From assembly GCA_050996405.1 (NCBI GenBank), contig JBPCRW010000186.1, forward strand, positions 1 through 39,726: 39,726 nucleotides of DNA, written 5' to 3'. The DNA is from JBPCRW01 sp050996405 (GTDB lineage Bacteria > Acidobacteriota > Blastocatellia > Pyrinomonadales > Pyrinomonadaceae). Each line of letters opens with the position of its first letter. Position 1 is the first letter of the stretch. The notes below the pieces were generated by a model. It saw only the letters and a program-made list of their open reading frames with translations. It had not been told where the DNA came from and ran no database searches. This document shows positions 24,913-32,831 of this stretch, piece by piece. The translations under genes were made by a program, and so were the position numbers.

Positions 24913-26301
24913 ATGAAAGATTTTGGTGAAATTGATATTGAATTGCTGAAAAGATTTAATCAGCCGGGACCGCGTTACACTTCGTATCCGACCGCGCCGA
25001 TTTTTTCGTCTGAATTTACGGCGGCGGATTACGAAAAGGAAATTTTAGATACAAATTCGACGGAAAATTCCAGTCCGATTTCGCTTTATTTTCATTTTCC
25101 TTACTGCGAAAAACTCTGTTATTTCTGCGGCTGTAATATGTTGGTGACGCACGACCGTGCGGCGATTGAGAAATATAACGATTATCTCAAAAAAGAAATC
25201 GAAAGACTTTTGCCGCTGATTTCAAAGAATCGAAAAGTTGAGCAGATGCACTGGGGCGGCGGCACGCCTTCGTATTTAACGCCGGACGAAATCCGAGACA
25301 TTGGTAACTTTATCAAATCAAAATTTAATTTCGCGGAAGGCATCGAAGCGAGCGTCGAGATTGACCCGCGCGGTTTGACCAAAGAACATTTAGAGGCGTT
25401 CCGCGAAATCGGTTTTAACCGGACGAGTTTCGGCGTGCAGGATTTTAATTTGCAGGTTCAGGAGGCGATAAATCGCGTTCAATCCGAAGAAATTACGAGG
25501 CAAACCGTCTCGTGGGCAAATGAACTCGGATTTGAAAGCGTCAATCTCGATTTGATTTACGGGCTGCCTTTTCAAACTCTGGAAAGTTTCGCGGAAACGG
25601 TTGAAAAAATCACAGACATTTCGCCGAATCGCATCGCCGTGTTCAATTACGCGCACGTCCCCTGGCTCAAAAAACATCAAAATATAATTCCCGCAGAAGC
25701 CTTGCCGTCGCCCGACGAACGTCTGCAAATCTTGAAAATGACGATTGAAAAATTGACGAGCGCGGGTTACGAATATATCGGAATGGATCATTTTGCGAAA
25801 CCAACCGACGAACTGGCAATCGCGCAGAAAAACAACACTTTATATCGGAATTTTCAAGGTTATTCGACCAAATCGGGTTGCGACGTTTATGCTTTTGGCG
25901 TGTCGGCGATTTCGCAATTTCAAAATATTTACGCGCAGAATTTGAAAAATTTGAAGGATTATTACACGCGAGTTGACGCAGGATTTCCGGCAACAAATGT
26001 TGGTTATCGAATGACTTTTGACGACCACGTTCGCAAGGAAGCGATTATGCAACTGATGTGTCATCTCGAAATTGACAAGCGCGGCATCGAACGAAAATTC
26101 GGTATTGATTTTGAAAAATATTTCGCCGCCGACATTCCGAAATTAAAAGTTTTTATTGACGAAAATCTTTTGGAAAACAACGCGAATAAAATCAAAATCA
26201 AAGGCGCGGGAATTTTAATTATCCGCAATGTGGCGATGTGTTTCGACGCATATTTGGAAAAAATGATGCGCGAAAAACCAGTTTTCTCGAAAACAGTTTA
26301 A
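24913..26301 (+). CDS. hemN: Oxygen-independent coproporphyrinogen III oxidase
   Basis: The 462-residue product is a radical-SAM enzyme that decarboxylates coproporphyrinogen III to protoporphyrinogen IX without oxygen. FNQPGPRYTSYPTAP is typical of true HemN. The cluster motif FPYCEKLCYFCGC supplies CxxxCxxC plus the extra conserved cysteine. MHWGGGTPSYL, VEIDPRGLTKEHL, GVQDFNLQVQEAINR and the C-terminal HemN domain are present, and length is normal. The start has no clear ribosome site. It follows repeat element 1. No oxygen-dependent HemF is seen in the window. Confidence 0.96.
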   Translation: MKDFGEIDIELLKRFNQPGPRYTSYPTAPIFSSEFTAADYEKEILDTNSTENSSPISLYFHFPYCEKLCYFCGCNMLVTHDRAAIEKYNDYLKKEIERLLPLISKNRKVEQMHWGGGTPSYLTPDEIRDIGNFIKSKFNFAEGIEASVEIDPRGLTKEHLEAFREIGFNRTSFGVQDFNLQVQEAINRVQSEEITRQTVSWANELGFESVNLDLIYGLPFQTLESFAETVEKITDISPNRIAVFNYAHVPWLKKHQNIIPAEALPSPDERLQILKMTIEKLTSAGYEYIGMDHFAKPTDELAIAQKNNTLYRNFQGYSTKSGCDVYAFGVSAISQFQNIYAQNLKNLKDYYTRVDAGFPATNVGYRMTFDDHVRKEAIMQLMCHLEIDKRGIERKFGIDFEKYFAADIPKLKVFIDENLLENNANKIKIKGAGILIIRNVAMCFDAYLEKMMREKPVFSKTV

Positions 26302-26308
26302 GCAGAGA

Positions 26309-26375
26309 TTAGCTACGAATAACTCGAATAAAACCATTAAAAATAATTTGTGTTACTCGTGTAATTCGCGGCAAA
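26309..26375. repeat. Compact inverted CACGAA-type repeat without cargo
   Basis: Eight bases after the hemN stop, TTAGCTACGAATAACTCGAA is followed after a short AT-rich loop by an imperfect inverted copy ending near 26375 (minus-strand reading TTTGCCGCGAATTACACGAG). The layout matches the outer repeats of elements 1 and 2 but with no gene between them. It lies between hemN and hemH. Similarity to the other copies is partial, so the relationship is probable rather than certain. Confidence 0.6.
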
Positions 26376-26386
26376 AAGAGAGCTTT

Positions 26387-27391
26387 ATGCAGGAAAAAAT
26401 CGGCGTAGTTTTATTAAATCTCGGCGGACCGGATTCGCTCGAAGCGGTTGAGCCGTTTCTTTATAATCTGTTTGTTGACCCCGATATTATTGATTTTCCG
26501 GGCAGTTTTTTGTTTCGCAAAGGCTTGGCGAAATTGATTTCATCAAAGCGGCATCCGCGCATTCAAGAGCAGTATAAACAAATCGGCGGCAAATCTCCTT
26601 TGAAGGATTTCACGCTCGGACAAGCCGCGCTTTTAGAAAAAAAATTAAACGAAAAATTTCCCGCCCGCGTTTTTGCCGCGATGCGCTACTGGCATCCATT
26701 CACCGAAGAAGTTTTGGACGCGCTCGAAAAAGAAGGAATCAAAAAAGTTATCCTACTGCCGCTCTATCCGCAGTATTCAAAAGCGACGACCGAATCGAGC
26801 GTTAAGGAATGGGAAAAGCAATTGGCTTTGAGAAATAATTCAGAAAAAATCGAATGGAGTTTAATCGAATCTTATTACGATTTTCCGCCGTATATTGACG
26901 CTTTTGTCGAGAGAATCAATCAAGGTTTAGAGAAATTTCCGGCAGAAAAAAGAAAAGATGTTCACATACTTTTTTCGGCTCACGGAACGCCCATGAAATT
27001 AGTCAAAGAAGGCGACCCGTATTCCGAACATATCAAAAAAACTGTCGAATCAGTCATCAAACGCGGAAACTTTTCGCAGGATTCAAGCCTTTGTTATCAA
27101 TCAAAAGTCGGACCGCAAAAATGGCTCACGCCGTCCACACCCGACACAATTCGAGAACTCGCCGCAGAAGGCGTAAAACTGATGCTCGCCGTTCCGATTG
27201 CCTTTGCGTCCGACCATCTCGAAACGCTGTTTGAAGTCGGTATCGAATTTCGCCATCTCGCCAAAAAAGCGGGCGTTGAGCAGTTTGAAGTGACGGAAGG
27301 CTTGAATTATTCCGAGAAATTCATAGACGCGCTCGCGCAACTCGTTTTTCAGAAAGTTGAGAATTTTGAAGTCAGAAGTGCAACAGCATAA
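26387..27391 (+). CDS. hemH: Ferrochelatase
   Basis: The 334-residue product inserts iron into the porphyrin ring. VVLLNLGGPDSLEAVEPFL starts the protein, VILLPLYPQYSKATTES is the middle signature, LFSAHGTPMKLVKEGDPY carries the catalytic histidine, and SDHLETLFEVGIE carries the acidic metal-site residues. SKVGPQKWLTPST is also conserved. The ATG at 26387 gives the normal N-terminus and has a purine-rich AGAGAG just before it. Length is normal. The product could use protoporphyrin or coproporphyrin; the presence of HemN suggests the protoporphyrin route. Confidence 0.95.
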   Translation: MQEKIGVVLLNLGGPDSLEAVEPFLYNLFVDPDIIDFPGSFLFRKGLAKLISSKRHPRIQEQYKQIGGKSPLKDFTLGQAALLEKKLNEKFPARVFAAMRYWHPFTEEVLDALEKEGIKKVILLPLYPQYSKATTESSVKEWEKQLALRNNSEKIEWSLIESYYDFPPYIDAFVERINQGLEKFPAEKRKDVHILFSAHGTPMKLVKEGDPYSEHIKKTVESVIKRGNFSQDSSLCYQSKVGPQKWLTPSTPDTIRELAAEGVKLMLAVPIAFASDHLETLFEVGIEFRHLAKKAGVEQFEVTEGLNYSEKFIDALAQLVFQKVENFEVRSATA

Positions 27392-27406
27392 AGGTGTTTT
27401 CTGATT

Positions 27407-28204
27407 ATGATTACAAGAGAAACACGAAAATTAATCGGATTAGTGAAGAAAGTTGAAGCTGAATTTGCGGTGTATGAAAACATTAATGAAAAACTAACGG
27501 AAACCCGAAATCAAACGGCAGGTTATTCTATTTATGATTTGGAAGGAAGATTAACTGAAGAAGTTTCACCTTACCGCCTGATGATGTATGACGCTTACAA
27601 AGATGTTTATTTTTACAACGAAAAAGGTGAGTTAGATTATCGTGAGGAATATGATGAAAATGACTCGTTAATCGGAAAATCGATTTTCGAGAAATTGCCT
27701 GATGAAAATTTGAAAGAAAAAAATTATTATTTCGACGATCAGAAAAAGCTAAAACTTGGCTCGCATTTAGTTTATGAGGGAGATAATAACGATCAAGATT
27801 TTGATGTCGTCTCAGACAGTTCAATCATTGAAATGGCGCATTACGATAAGAATGAAAAAATAAATCCTCAAAATTTTCATAAATACGATCCATCAGAAAG
27901 AGTCAAGATAGACACTACCCAAAATGATTCGGGTCATACCGATGAAATTTACCTCTTTGATGATAAAGGTGAATATTATGTCAAAATGACGAGAGTTTAC
28001 GATGTAAAAGGTAATATAAGAGAGCAATTCTGTTATGAAACTGATGGAACGCTATATCTCAAAGATGAATATGATTTTAAATTTGATTCTAATGGAAATT
28101 GGATAGAACAAATTCAAAATCATTGGGTTATCGGTTGGGGCGAATTCAAACTTGTTCCACTTTCAATAACTCGACGCAAAATCGAATACTTCGACAAAAA
28201 TTGA
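27407..28204 (+). CDS. Unknown protein with YD-like repeats, inside the heme operon
   Basis: The 265-residue product is acidic and rich in Tyr, Asp, Glu and Lys. Several segments share a pattern of aromatic strand, D/E-x-x-G turn and polar strand: YDLEGRLTEEV, YFYNEKGELDYREEY, YLFDDKGEYYVKMTRVY and YDFKFDSNGNWIEQ. This resembles the YD repeats of Rhs-like proteins or morn-like beta-sheets, but no named family can be assigned. There is no signal peptide. It starts 15 bases after hemH and stops one base before hemY, so it is tightly built into the operon; unlike its neighbours it has no flanking inverted repeats. Base use is more AT-rich than that of hemH. Confidence 0.75.
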   Translation: MITRETRKLIGLVKKVEAEFAVYENINEKLTETRNQTAGYSIYDLEGRLTEEVSPYRLMMYDAYKDVYFYNEKGELDYREEYDENDSLIGKSIFEKLPDENLKEKNYYFDDQKKLKLGSHLVYEGDNNDQDFDVVSDSSIIEMAHYDKNEKINPQNFHKYDPSERVKIDTTQNDSGHTDEIYLFDDKGEYYVKMTRVYDVKGNIREQFCYETDGTLYLKDEYDFKFDSNGNWIEQIQNHWVIGWGEFKLVPLSITRRKIEYFDKN

Positions 28205-28205
28205 A

Positions 28206-29591
28206 ATGAAAAAAATCGGCATCATCGGCGGTGGCATTTCGGGATTGGCTGCCGCTTTTTTGTTGAAAGACAAAGGTTTTGATGTAACGCTGTTTGAAAA
28301 ATCGGAGCGCGTCGGCGGGAATATCCAGAGCGTTAAAATTGATAATTTTCTAATCGAATATGCGCCAAACAGTTTGCTGAAATCGCCGCGTCTGGTTGAT
28401 TTGATTAAAGCGTTAAATTTGGAAAGTGAAGTTTTGGCGGCGAATCCGAACAATAAAAAACGCTTCGTTTTGCAAAACGGCAAACTCAAACCTCTGCCGA
28501 CGAGTATTGCGAAAATGGCGATTGACGGATTTTTTTCATCGAAAGCAAAATTGAGATTGCTCAAAGAACCTTTTATTAAATCGAAATCGCCGGAAAACGA
28601 ATCGGTCGCCGCGTTTTTTGAACGCCGCTTGGGACGCGAAATTTTAGAAAAAGCCGCCGACCCGTTTATCGCGGGAATTTTTGCGGGAAGCCCTGAAAAG
28701 TTAAGCGTCAAATCGGCGTTTCCGCGCCTTTGCGAATTGGAAAAAATTTACGGAAGTTTGTTGACTGGCTCGCTTCGTTCAAAAACGGAAAAGACGAACA
28801 AAGATTTTCCGCGCACGTTTTCATTTAAAAAAGGTGTGCAGACTTTAACCGACAAACTCGCTGAAAACCTGGGCGAAAGCGTTAAAACAAACGCCGAAGT
28901 TTTGCGAATCGAAAACCGCGAAGATGAAAAGTGGCTTGTAAAAACCGATTCGGTCGCAGACATTTTCGACGCGGTTATTATTTCCACGCCCGCCGACTCC
29001 GCTGCGAATTTGATTGAAAATACGGACGCGGGTTTAAGCAAACAACTAAAAAATATTTATTATCCGCCGGTTGCGATGATTTTCTTCGGCGTGAAAAAAG
29101 AAAACGTCCGGCGAAATCTCGACGGATTCGGCTTTTTAGTTCCAAGTTCTGAACGCCGGAAAATTTTGGGAACGGTTTGGAATTCCGTCGTTTTTGCCGA
29201 ACGCGCGCCCGAAGATTATCATTTACTGACAACTTTTGTCGGTGGTTCGCGCAACGCCGAATTGTTTGAAAAATCAGACGAAGAAATTTTTGAGATTGCG
29301 TTTGAAGAATTGCAAGACATTTTAGGCTTGCGCGCGAAAGCGGATTTTAAGCATATCAAACGCTGGCGAAAAGCGATCCCGCAGTATAATCTCGGTTACG
29401 AAAAAATCGAAAACAGCATCGAAGAATTTGAACGCGCCAATCGTGGAATCTACTTTTGCAGTAATTTTTACAAAGGCATCTCCGTCGGCGACTGCGTAAA
29501 AAACGCATATGCACTGGCGGAAAAGATTAGCCACGAACAAACACAAAAGGGACACGAAATAAACAACAAAAACAAAAGTAATGATCTCTAA
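28206..29591 (+). CDS. hemY: Oxygen-dependent protoporphyrinogen oxidase (HemY/HemG type)
   Basis: The 461-residue product is an FAD enzyme that oxidises protoporphyrinogen IX to protoporphyrin IX. The FAD motif IIGGGISGLAAAFLLKDKG is at residues 5-23, followed by ERVGGNIQSV and EYAPNSLL; DPFIAGIFAGSPEKLS and IYFCSNFYKGISVGDCVKNA near the end are typical. The natural end should be near AEKI; the last ~21 residues (ISHEQTQKGHEI and on) are encoded by a CACGAA repeat and look unrelated to the family. The stop overlaps the next gene by 11 bases. HemN works without oxygen while HemY needs it, so the operon joins enzymes of different oxygen demand. Confidence 0.94.
   Translation: MKKIGIIGGGISGLAAAFLLKDKGFDVTLFEKSERVGGNIQSVKIDNFLIEYAPNSLLKSPRLVDLIKALNLESEVLAANPNNKKRFVLQNGKLKPLPTSIAKMAIDGFFSSKAKLRLLKEPFIKSKSPENESVAAFFERRLGREILEKAADPFIAGIFAGSPEKLSVKSAFPRLCELEKIYGSLLTGSLRSKTEKTNKDFPRTFSFKKGVQTLTDKLAENLGESVKTNAEVLRIENREDEKWLVKTDSVADIFDAVIISTPADSAANLIENTDAGLSKQLKNIYYPPVAMIFFGVKKENVRRNLDGFGFLVPSSERRKILGTVWNSVVFAERAPEDYHLLTTFVGGSRNAELFEKSDEEIFEIAFEELQDILGLRAKADFKHIKRWRKAIPQYNLGYEKIENSIEEFERANRGIYFCSNFYKGISVGDCVKNAYALAEKISHEQTQKGHEINNKNKSNDL
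29527..29562 (+). repeat. CACGAA repeat, left copy of element 2 (within hemY)
   Basis: TTAGCCACGAACAAACACAA and the following ACACGAAATAAA match the left copy of element 1 with few changes. It is translated as part of the HemY tail. Confidence 0.85.
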
Positions 29592-30477
29592 TTTAAAATT
29601 TAAACCGAGCGATTTTTTAACAAATTTTTCTGTTGCCGAAATCGTTAAACAACTAAAATCCAATTCAGGATTAATCTGTGCGAACGGCTCAATGGGTGGC
29701 GGCGGCACTGGAAGCGGTTACGGAGATAGTGAAAAAGTTCGCTACAGAAAACACGATTCTTTTAGTTGCCATCTCAAAGATCCCGACAAGGAAAAGTTTA
29801 ATCAGGCTGAGATAATTCAAGAACTGAAAGAAAAAACGGAGAGTGAAATTTTAAGACACAATGCGAAAGTGGTGAATAGCAATCAATTAAATTCATCCTC
29901 ATTTTATCTTGAATATAAGGCTGAAAATATCGCAGGTCGTATTGAAATCAAAAGCACTCTCCGACAAGAAAATTATTTCCTAATTGAAGTTTCGTTTGAT
30001 GAAACCTCAACCAGCCAAACAACACCAATTGTTGAAAGACCGCTGCTAATTTATCAGCCGATTGGAAATTATCACGTTGTAGCTTTTGTTTCTGACGATA
30101 AAGAAGCGCGAGAATTTTATGAAAAAGCGCGAAGAGCGACAGAAGAATCAAATGAAAGATTCAGACAAAAGGTTCTTGCGGAGGAAGATAGTTTCAGAAA
30201 TTTCAGAGATGAAGATTATCGAGTGGTAATGTATGTTTGGACACGCACACCCAATCACATCAAGGAAAGATTAAAAGACCGATTCGACGGGTTCATCGAA
30301 CTTTCATCTGAATACGATGCTTTCGACAAAGTTTATTTTCTGAATGATTTGGCACTGCAAATGTTTCGAGAAGCAGGTGAAAAAGTTAAAGTCGTCAAAA
30401 CCATTGAGGCTGAAGAGGTCGCAAAACTTTTGGAAAGACCATCATTTCAAAGTTACTATGTGCCTAAAGAGATGTAG
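29581..30477 (+). CDS. Unknown protein bracketed by repeats, between hemY and hemB
   Basis: The 298-residue product is not recognised. There is a Gly-rich turn near residues 36-47 (NGSMGGGGTGSGYG), a highly charged middle with coiled-coil potential (EFYEKARRATEESNERFRQK), and a C-terminal segment FDGFIELSSEYDAFDKVYFL. No signal peptide or membrane helix is visible. The start overlaps the HemY tail by 11 bases and has no clear ribosome site. Its base use is AT-richer than the hem genes. It is enclosed by inverted CACGAA repeats, so it may be cargo of that repeat rather than a heme gene. Confidence 0.7.
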   Translation: MISNLKFKPSDFLTNFSVAEIVKQLKSNSGLICANGSMGGGGTGSGYGDSEKVRYRKHDSFSCHLKDPDKEKFNQAEIIQELKEKTESEILRHNAKVVNSNQLNSSSFYLEYKAENIAGRIEIKSTLRQENYFLIEVSFDETSTSQTTPIVERPLLIYQPIGNYHVVAFVSDDKEAREFYEKARRATEESNERFRQKVLAEEDSFRNFRDEDYRVVMYVWTRTPNHIKERLKDRFDGFIELSSEYDAFDKVYFLNDLALQMFREAGEKVKVVKTIEAEEVAKLLERPSFQSYYVPKEM

Positions 30478-30484
30478 GTAAAAA

Positions 30485-30522
30485 TATCTTTTCGTGTTCC
30501 TTTCGTGTTTGTTCGTGGCTAA
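30485..30522 (-). repeat. CACGAA repeat, right copy of element 2
   Basis: On the minus strand it reads TTAGCCACGAACAAACACGA then AAGGAACACGAAAAGATA, the inverted partner of 29527-29562. It ends nine bases before the hemB start, leaving hemB without a usual ribosome site. Confidence 0.85.
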
Positions 30523-30531
30523 AATAAATAA

Positions 30532-31524
30532 ATGAACAATTTTAATTACCAGAATTTTCCTGTTTCGCGTCTGCGCCGACTTCGTAAAACCGCAAGTCTG
30601 CGCGATATGTTCCGCGAAACTCATTTGACGCGCAGCGATTTTATTTTTCCGCTATTTGTCGTGGAAGGTGAAAATTTTAAGCGCGAGATTTCTTCGATGC
30701 CGAATATTTTTCAGCTTTCGATTGATAATATTTTGCGCGAATGCGAAGAACTTTTAAATCTCGGCATCAACGCGGTTTTGCTGTTCGGCATACCGGATTT
30801 CAAAGATGAAACGGGTTCGAGCGGTTATGCTGCGAATGGAATTATTCAAAAAGCGACACGCGAGATAAAGAAAAGTTTCCCCGAAATGCTCGTGATTACG
30901 GATGTTTGTTTGTGCGAATACACTTCGCACGGGCATTGCGGCGTGATTGAAAACGAATACGTGCAGAACGACGCGACTCTCGAATTATTGGCGAAACAGG
31001 CTTTGACGCACGCGCAAAACGGATCTGACATCATCGCGCCGTCGGATATGATGGACGGGCGCGTTGCGGCGATACGAAAAACGCTGGACGAAAACGGATT
31101 TTCCGAAACGCCGATTATGGCTTACGCGGCAAAATCTTCTTCGGCGTTTTACGGTCCGTTTCGTGAAGCGGCGGAATCCGCGCCGCAATTCGGCGACCGC
31201 AAAAGCTATCAAATGGATTACGGCAACGCCGCCGAAGCGATGCGCGAAATCGCGCTCGACATACAGGAAGGCGCGGACATCGTGATGGTCAAACCCGCGC
31301 TCGCTTACCTCGACATCATTCGCCGCACGAAGGAAAATTTCAACCTACCAATTGCCGCTTACAACGTCAGCGGCGAATATTCGATGATCAAAGCCGCGCA
31401 CGAAAAAGGCTGGATTGACGGAGAACGCGTGATGATGGAAAGTTTAACGTCAATCAAACGCGCGGGCGCGGATGTGATTATTACTTATTTCGCTAAGGAA
31501 GCGATTAAATTGATTGATAAATAA
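30532..31524 (+). CDS. hemB: Delta-aminolevulinic acid dehydratase (porphobilinogen synthase)
   Basis: The 330-residue product condenses two 5-aminolevulinate molecules to porphobilinogen. Family blocks are RLRRLRKTASLRDMFRET, FPLFVVEG, the zinc-type cysteines in TDVCLCEYTSHGHCG, the first lysine in AYAAKSSSAFYGPFREA and the Schiff-base lysine in MVKPALAYLDIIRR. The three cysteines indicate a zinc-dependent enzyme. Length is normal. It comes last in the co-directional run of hem genes; the next gene is antisense. Confidence 0.96.
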   Translation: MNNFNYQNFPVSRLRRLRKTASLRDMFRETHLTRSDFIFPLFVVEGENFKREISSMPNIFQLSIDNILRECEELLNLGINAVLLFGIPDFKDETGSSGYAANGIIQKATREIKKSFPEMLVITDVCLCEYTSHGHCGVIENEYVQNDATLELLAKQALTHAQNGSDIIAPSDMMDGRVAAIRKTLDENGFSETPIMAYAAKSSSAFYGPFREAAESAPQFGDRKSYQMDYGNAAEAMREIALDIQEGADIVMVKPALAYLDIIRRTKENFNLPIAAYNVSGEYSMIKAAHEKGWIDGERVMMESLTSIKRAGADVIITYFAKEAIKLIDK

Positions 31525-31558
31525 GCTAAAAAACCAAATATTCACCATATAATTCGAT

Positions 31559-32605
31559 TTATAAATTGAATTCCGAATATTTTTTGTCGTGAAGTTTTTC
31601 AGCCAAATCTTCAGCGTTTATTGGTTTTTGTTCTTCCACATTAAAATAAATTTTGCTTCCAAACATTCCGCCTGACGAGTCTTTAATAAAGTGAGTAGGA
31701 TAAAGTTTTTCGAGCAAAAAGACTCTGATTGGCAAATGAGCAGGTCTTAGTTGAAATGCTTTTTCTTTTGCTCTGGCGATATATTCTTCAAGATTTTGAC
31801 TTCCATTTACCCAATAAAGTTTTGCATCACTTTCAGAATGAATATCTACTACTGCCTCTATTTCGCTAACTGCACCTACTTTTTTCTCCCAATAAATTCC
31901 CAAGTATTTGCACTGTTTGTGTTTGAAAGCACCACCTTTGGCAGGACAAAGATAAACATTGTGAGCGAAAACAGTTTTTCTAAAATCACCATTGGCGCAA
32001 TTAACAATATCCAATTCTTCTAAAGGCGAAGAACTGACAGAATTGACTATCTGTTTTGGTAAATATGATTTTATTTTAGTTTTTTCTGTTTCCAGTTGTG
32101 ATGGTTGTGATTTAACCTCCACTTTTTCAGAAATTGAGATTTGGGGCTGCATTTCATTTTTGCTTTTTTCCAAATCTAAAATTTCTTGCTCAAGTTCATT
32201 CTTTCCAAGAAATTTTGCAATTGTTCGTAGATGAATCCAAGTTTTTGTAGCTTCGTCGGCTTCGATGCCATTATGATGAGCGATTTTATGACGCACTTCG
32301 GTTATTTCACGCAACCAAGTTGGCAAACTCTGGTTTTTGCCGGGAAAATCCCTTTTTAACAAATCTTTATATTCTTCAGCAAATGCTTGAAAATGATGAA
32401 AGTCAATCAATTCTTCGGGTTTAAGTCCTCTTCGTAAATCTTTATCCCAATTTCGTCGCTGTTCTTTGCCTAAAGTTCTTACAAAATCGTTAAGCCATTG
32501 TTCACCGGCTCTTTCTCTCAAAAACGAAATTATGTATGCGCGAAATGCCAATTGAAGTAAACCGAGTCCTGTATACAATTTTTCTCTTTCAATCTTATTA
32601 ATCAT
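31559..32605 (-). CDS. Protein with Swt1-type HEPN domain, antisense within the heme cluster
   Basis: In this 348-residue product, residues ~1-135 look like a helical HEPN domain of the Swt1 kind, with the RxxxxH motif R105-H110 in EVRHKIAHHN, a signature of many HEPN ribonucleases. A polar linker (~140-190) leads to a C-terminal domain with FAHNVYLCPAKGGAFKHKQC and YLGIYWEKKVGAVSEIEAVVDI, which I cannot name. HEPN proteins are often part of toxin, RNA-decay or phage-defence systems. No partner gene is adjacent. It interrupts the path from hemB to hemL on the opposite strand and its codon use differs from the hem genes, so it was probably acquired. The domain call is from pattern recognition only. 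Confidence 0.7.
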   Translation of the reverse strand: MINKIEREKLYTGLGLLQLAFRAYIISFLRERAGEQWLNDFVRTLGKEQRRNWDKDLRRGLKPEELIDFHHFQAFAEEYKDLLKRDFPGKNQSLPTWLREITEVRHKIAHHNGIEADEATKTWIHLRTIAKFLGKNELEQEILDLEKSKNEMQPQISISEKVEVKSQPSQLETEKTKIKSYLPKQIVNSVSSSPLEELDIVNCANGDFRKTVFAHNVYLCPAKGGAFKHKQCKYLGIYWEKKVGAVSEIEAVVDIHSESDAKLYWVNGSQNLEEYIARAKEKAFQLRPAHLPIRVFLLEKLYPTHFIKDSSGGMFGSKIYFNVEEQKPINAEDLAEKLHDKKYSEFNL

Positions 32606-32734
32606 ATCTACTTTTGAAATTTATTAGGCGGAAATTTAGTGCTGAGTTTATTTTGGAGGTTTCGTGGTATTGAGCGGTTGAAAACTAGTTCACAACCGTC
32701 TTAGATTTGGGATTATATCATACACATGTCATTA

Positions 32735-32764
32735 TTGAAAGAAATTTTATCTGTGTCATATTAC
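32735..32764 (+). promoter_or_regulatory. Possible hemL promoter
   Basis: TTGAAA (32735-32740), an 18-base spacer and TATTAC (32759-32764) lie 68 bases before the hemL start. Because the preceding gene is antisense, hemL needs its own promoter here. This is a visual match only. Confidence 0.4.
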
Positions 32765-32831
32765 TTAATAAGCAGTAAAAGTAGCAATGATTAATGACGA
32801 AAATTTAACAAAGAAATAGATTAACTTGAGA

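Larger units (their letters stand above)
29527..30522. mobile_element. Gene bracketed by inverted CACGAA repeats (candidate cargo element 2)
   Basis: The left copy (29527-29562) lies inside the 3' end of hemY and the right copy (30485-30522) directly before hemB. Between them is a single unknown gene (29581-30477). The layout is the same as in element 1, with nearly the same right-end sequence. No transposase is present. Confidence 0.55.

Noticed and set aside
24474..30522. Conventional insertion sequence
   Set aside because: The enclosed genes have no transposase motif and no target duplication was seen at either end.
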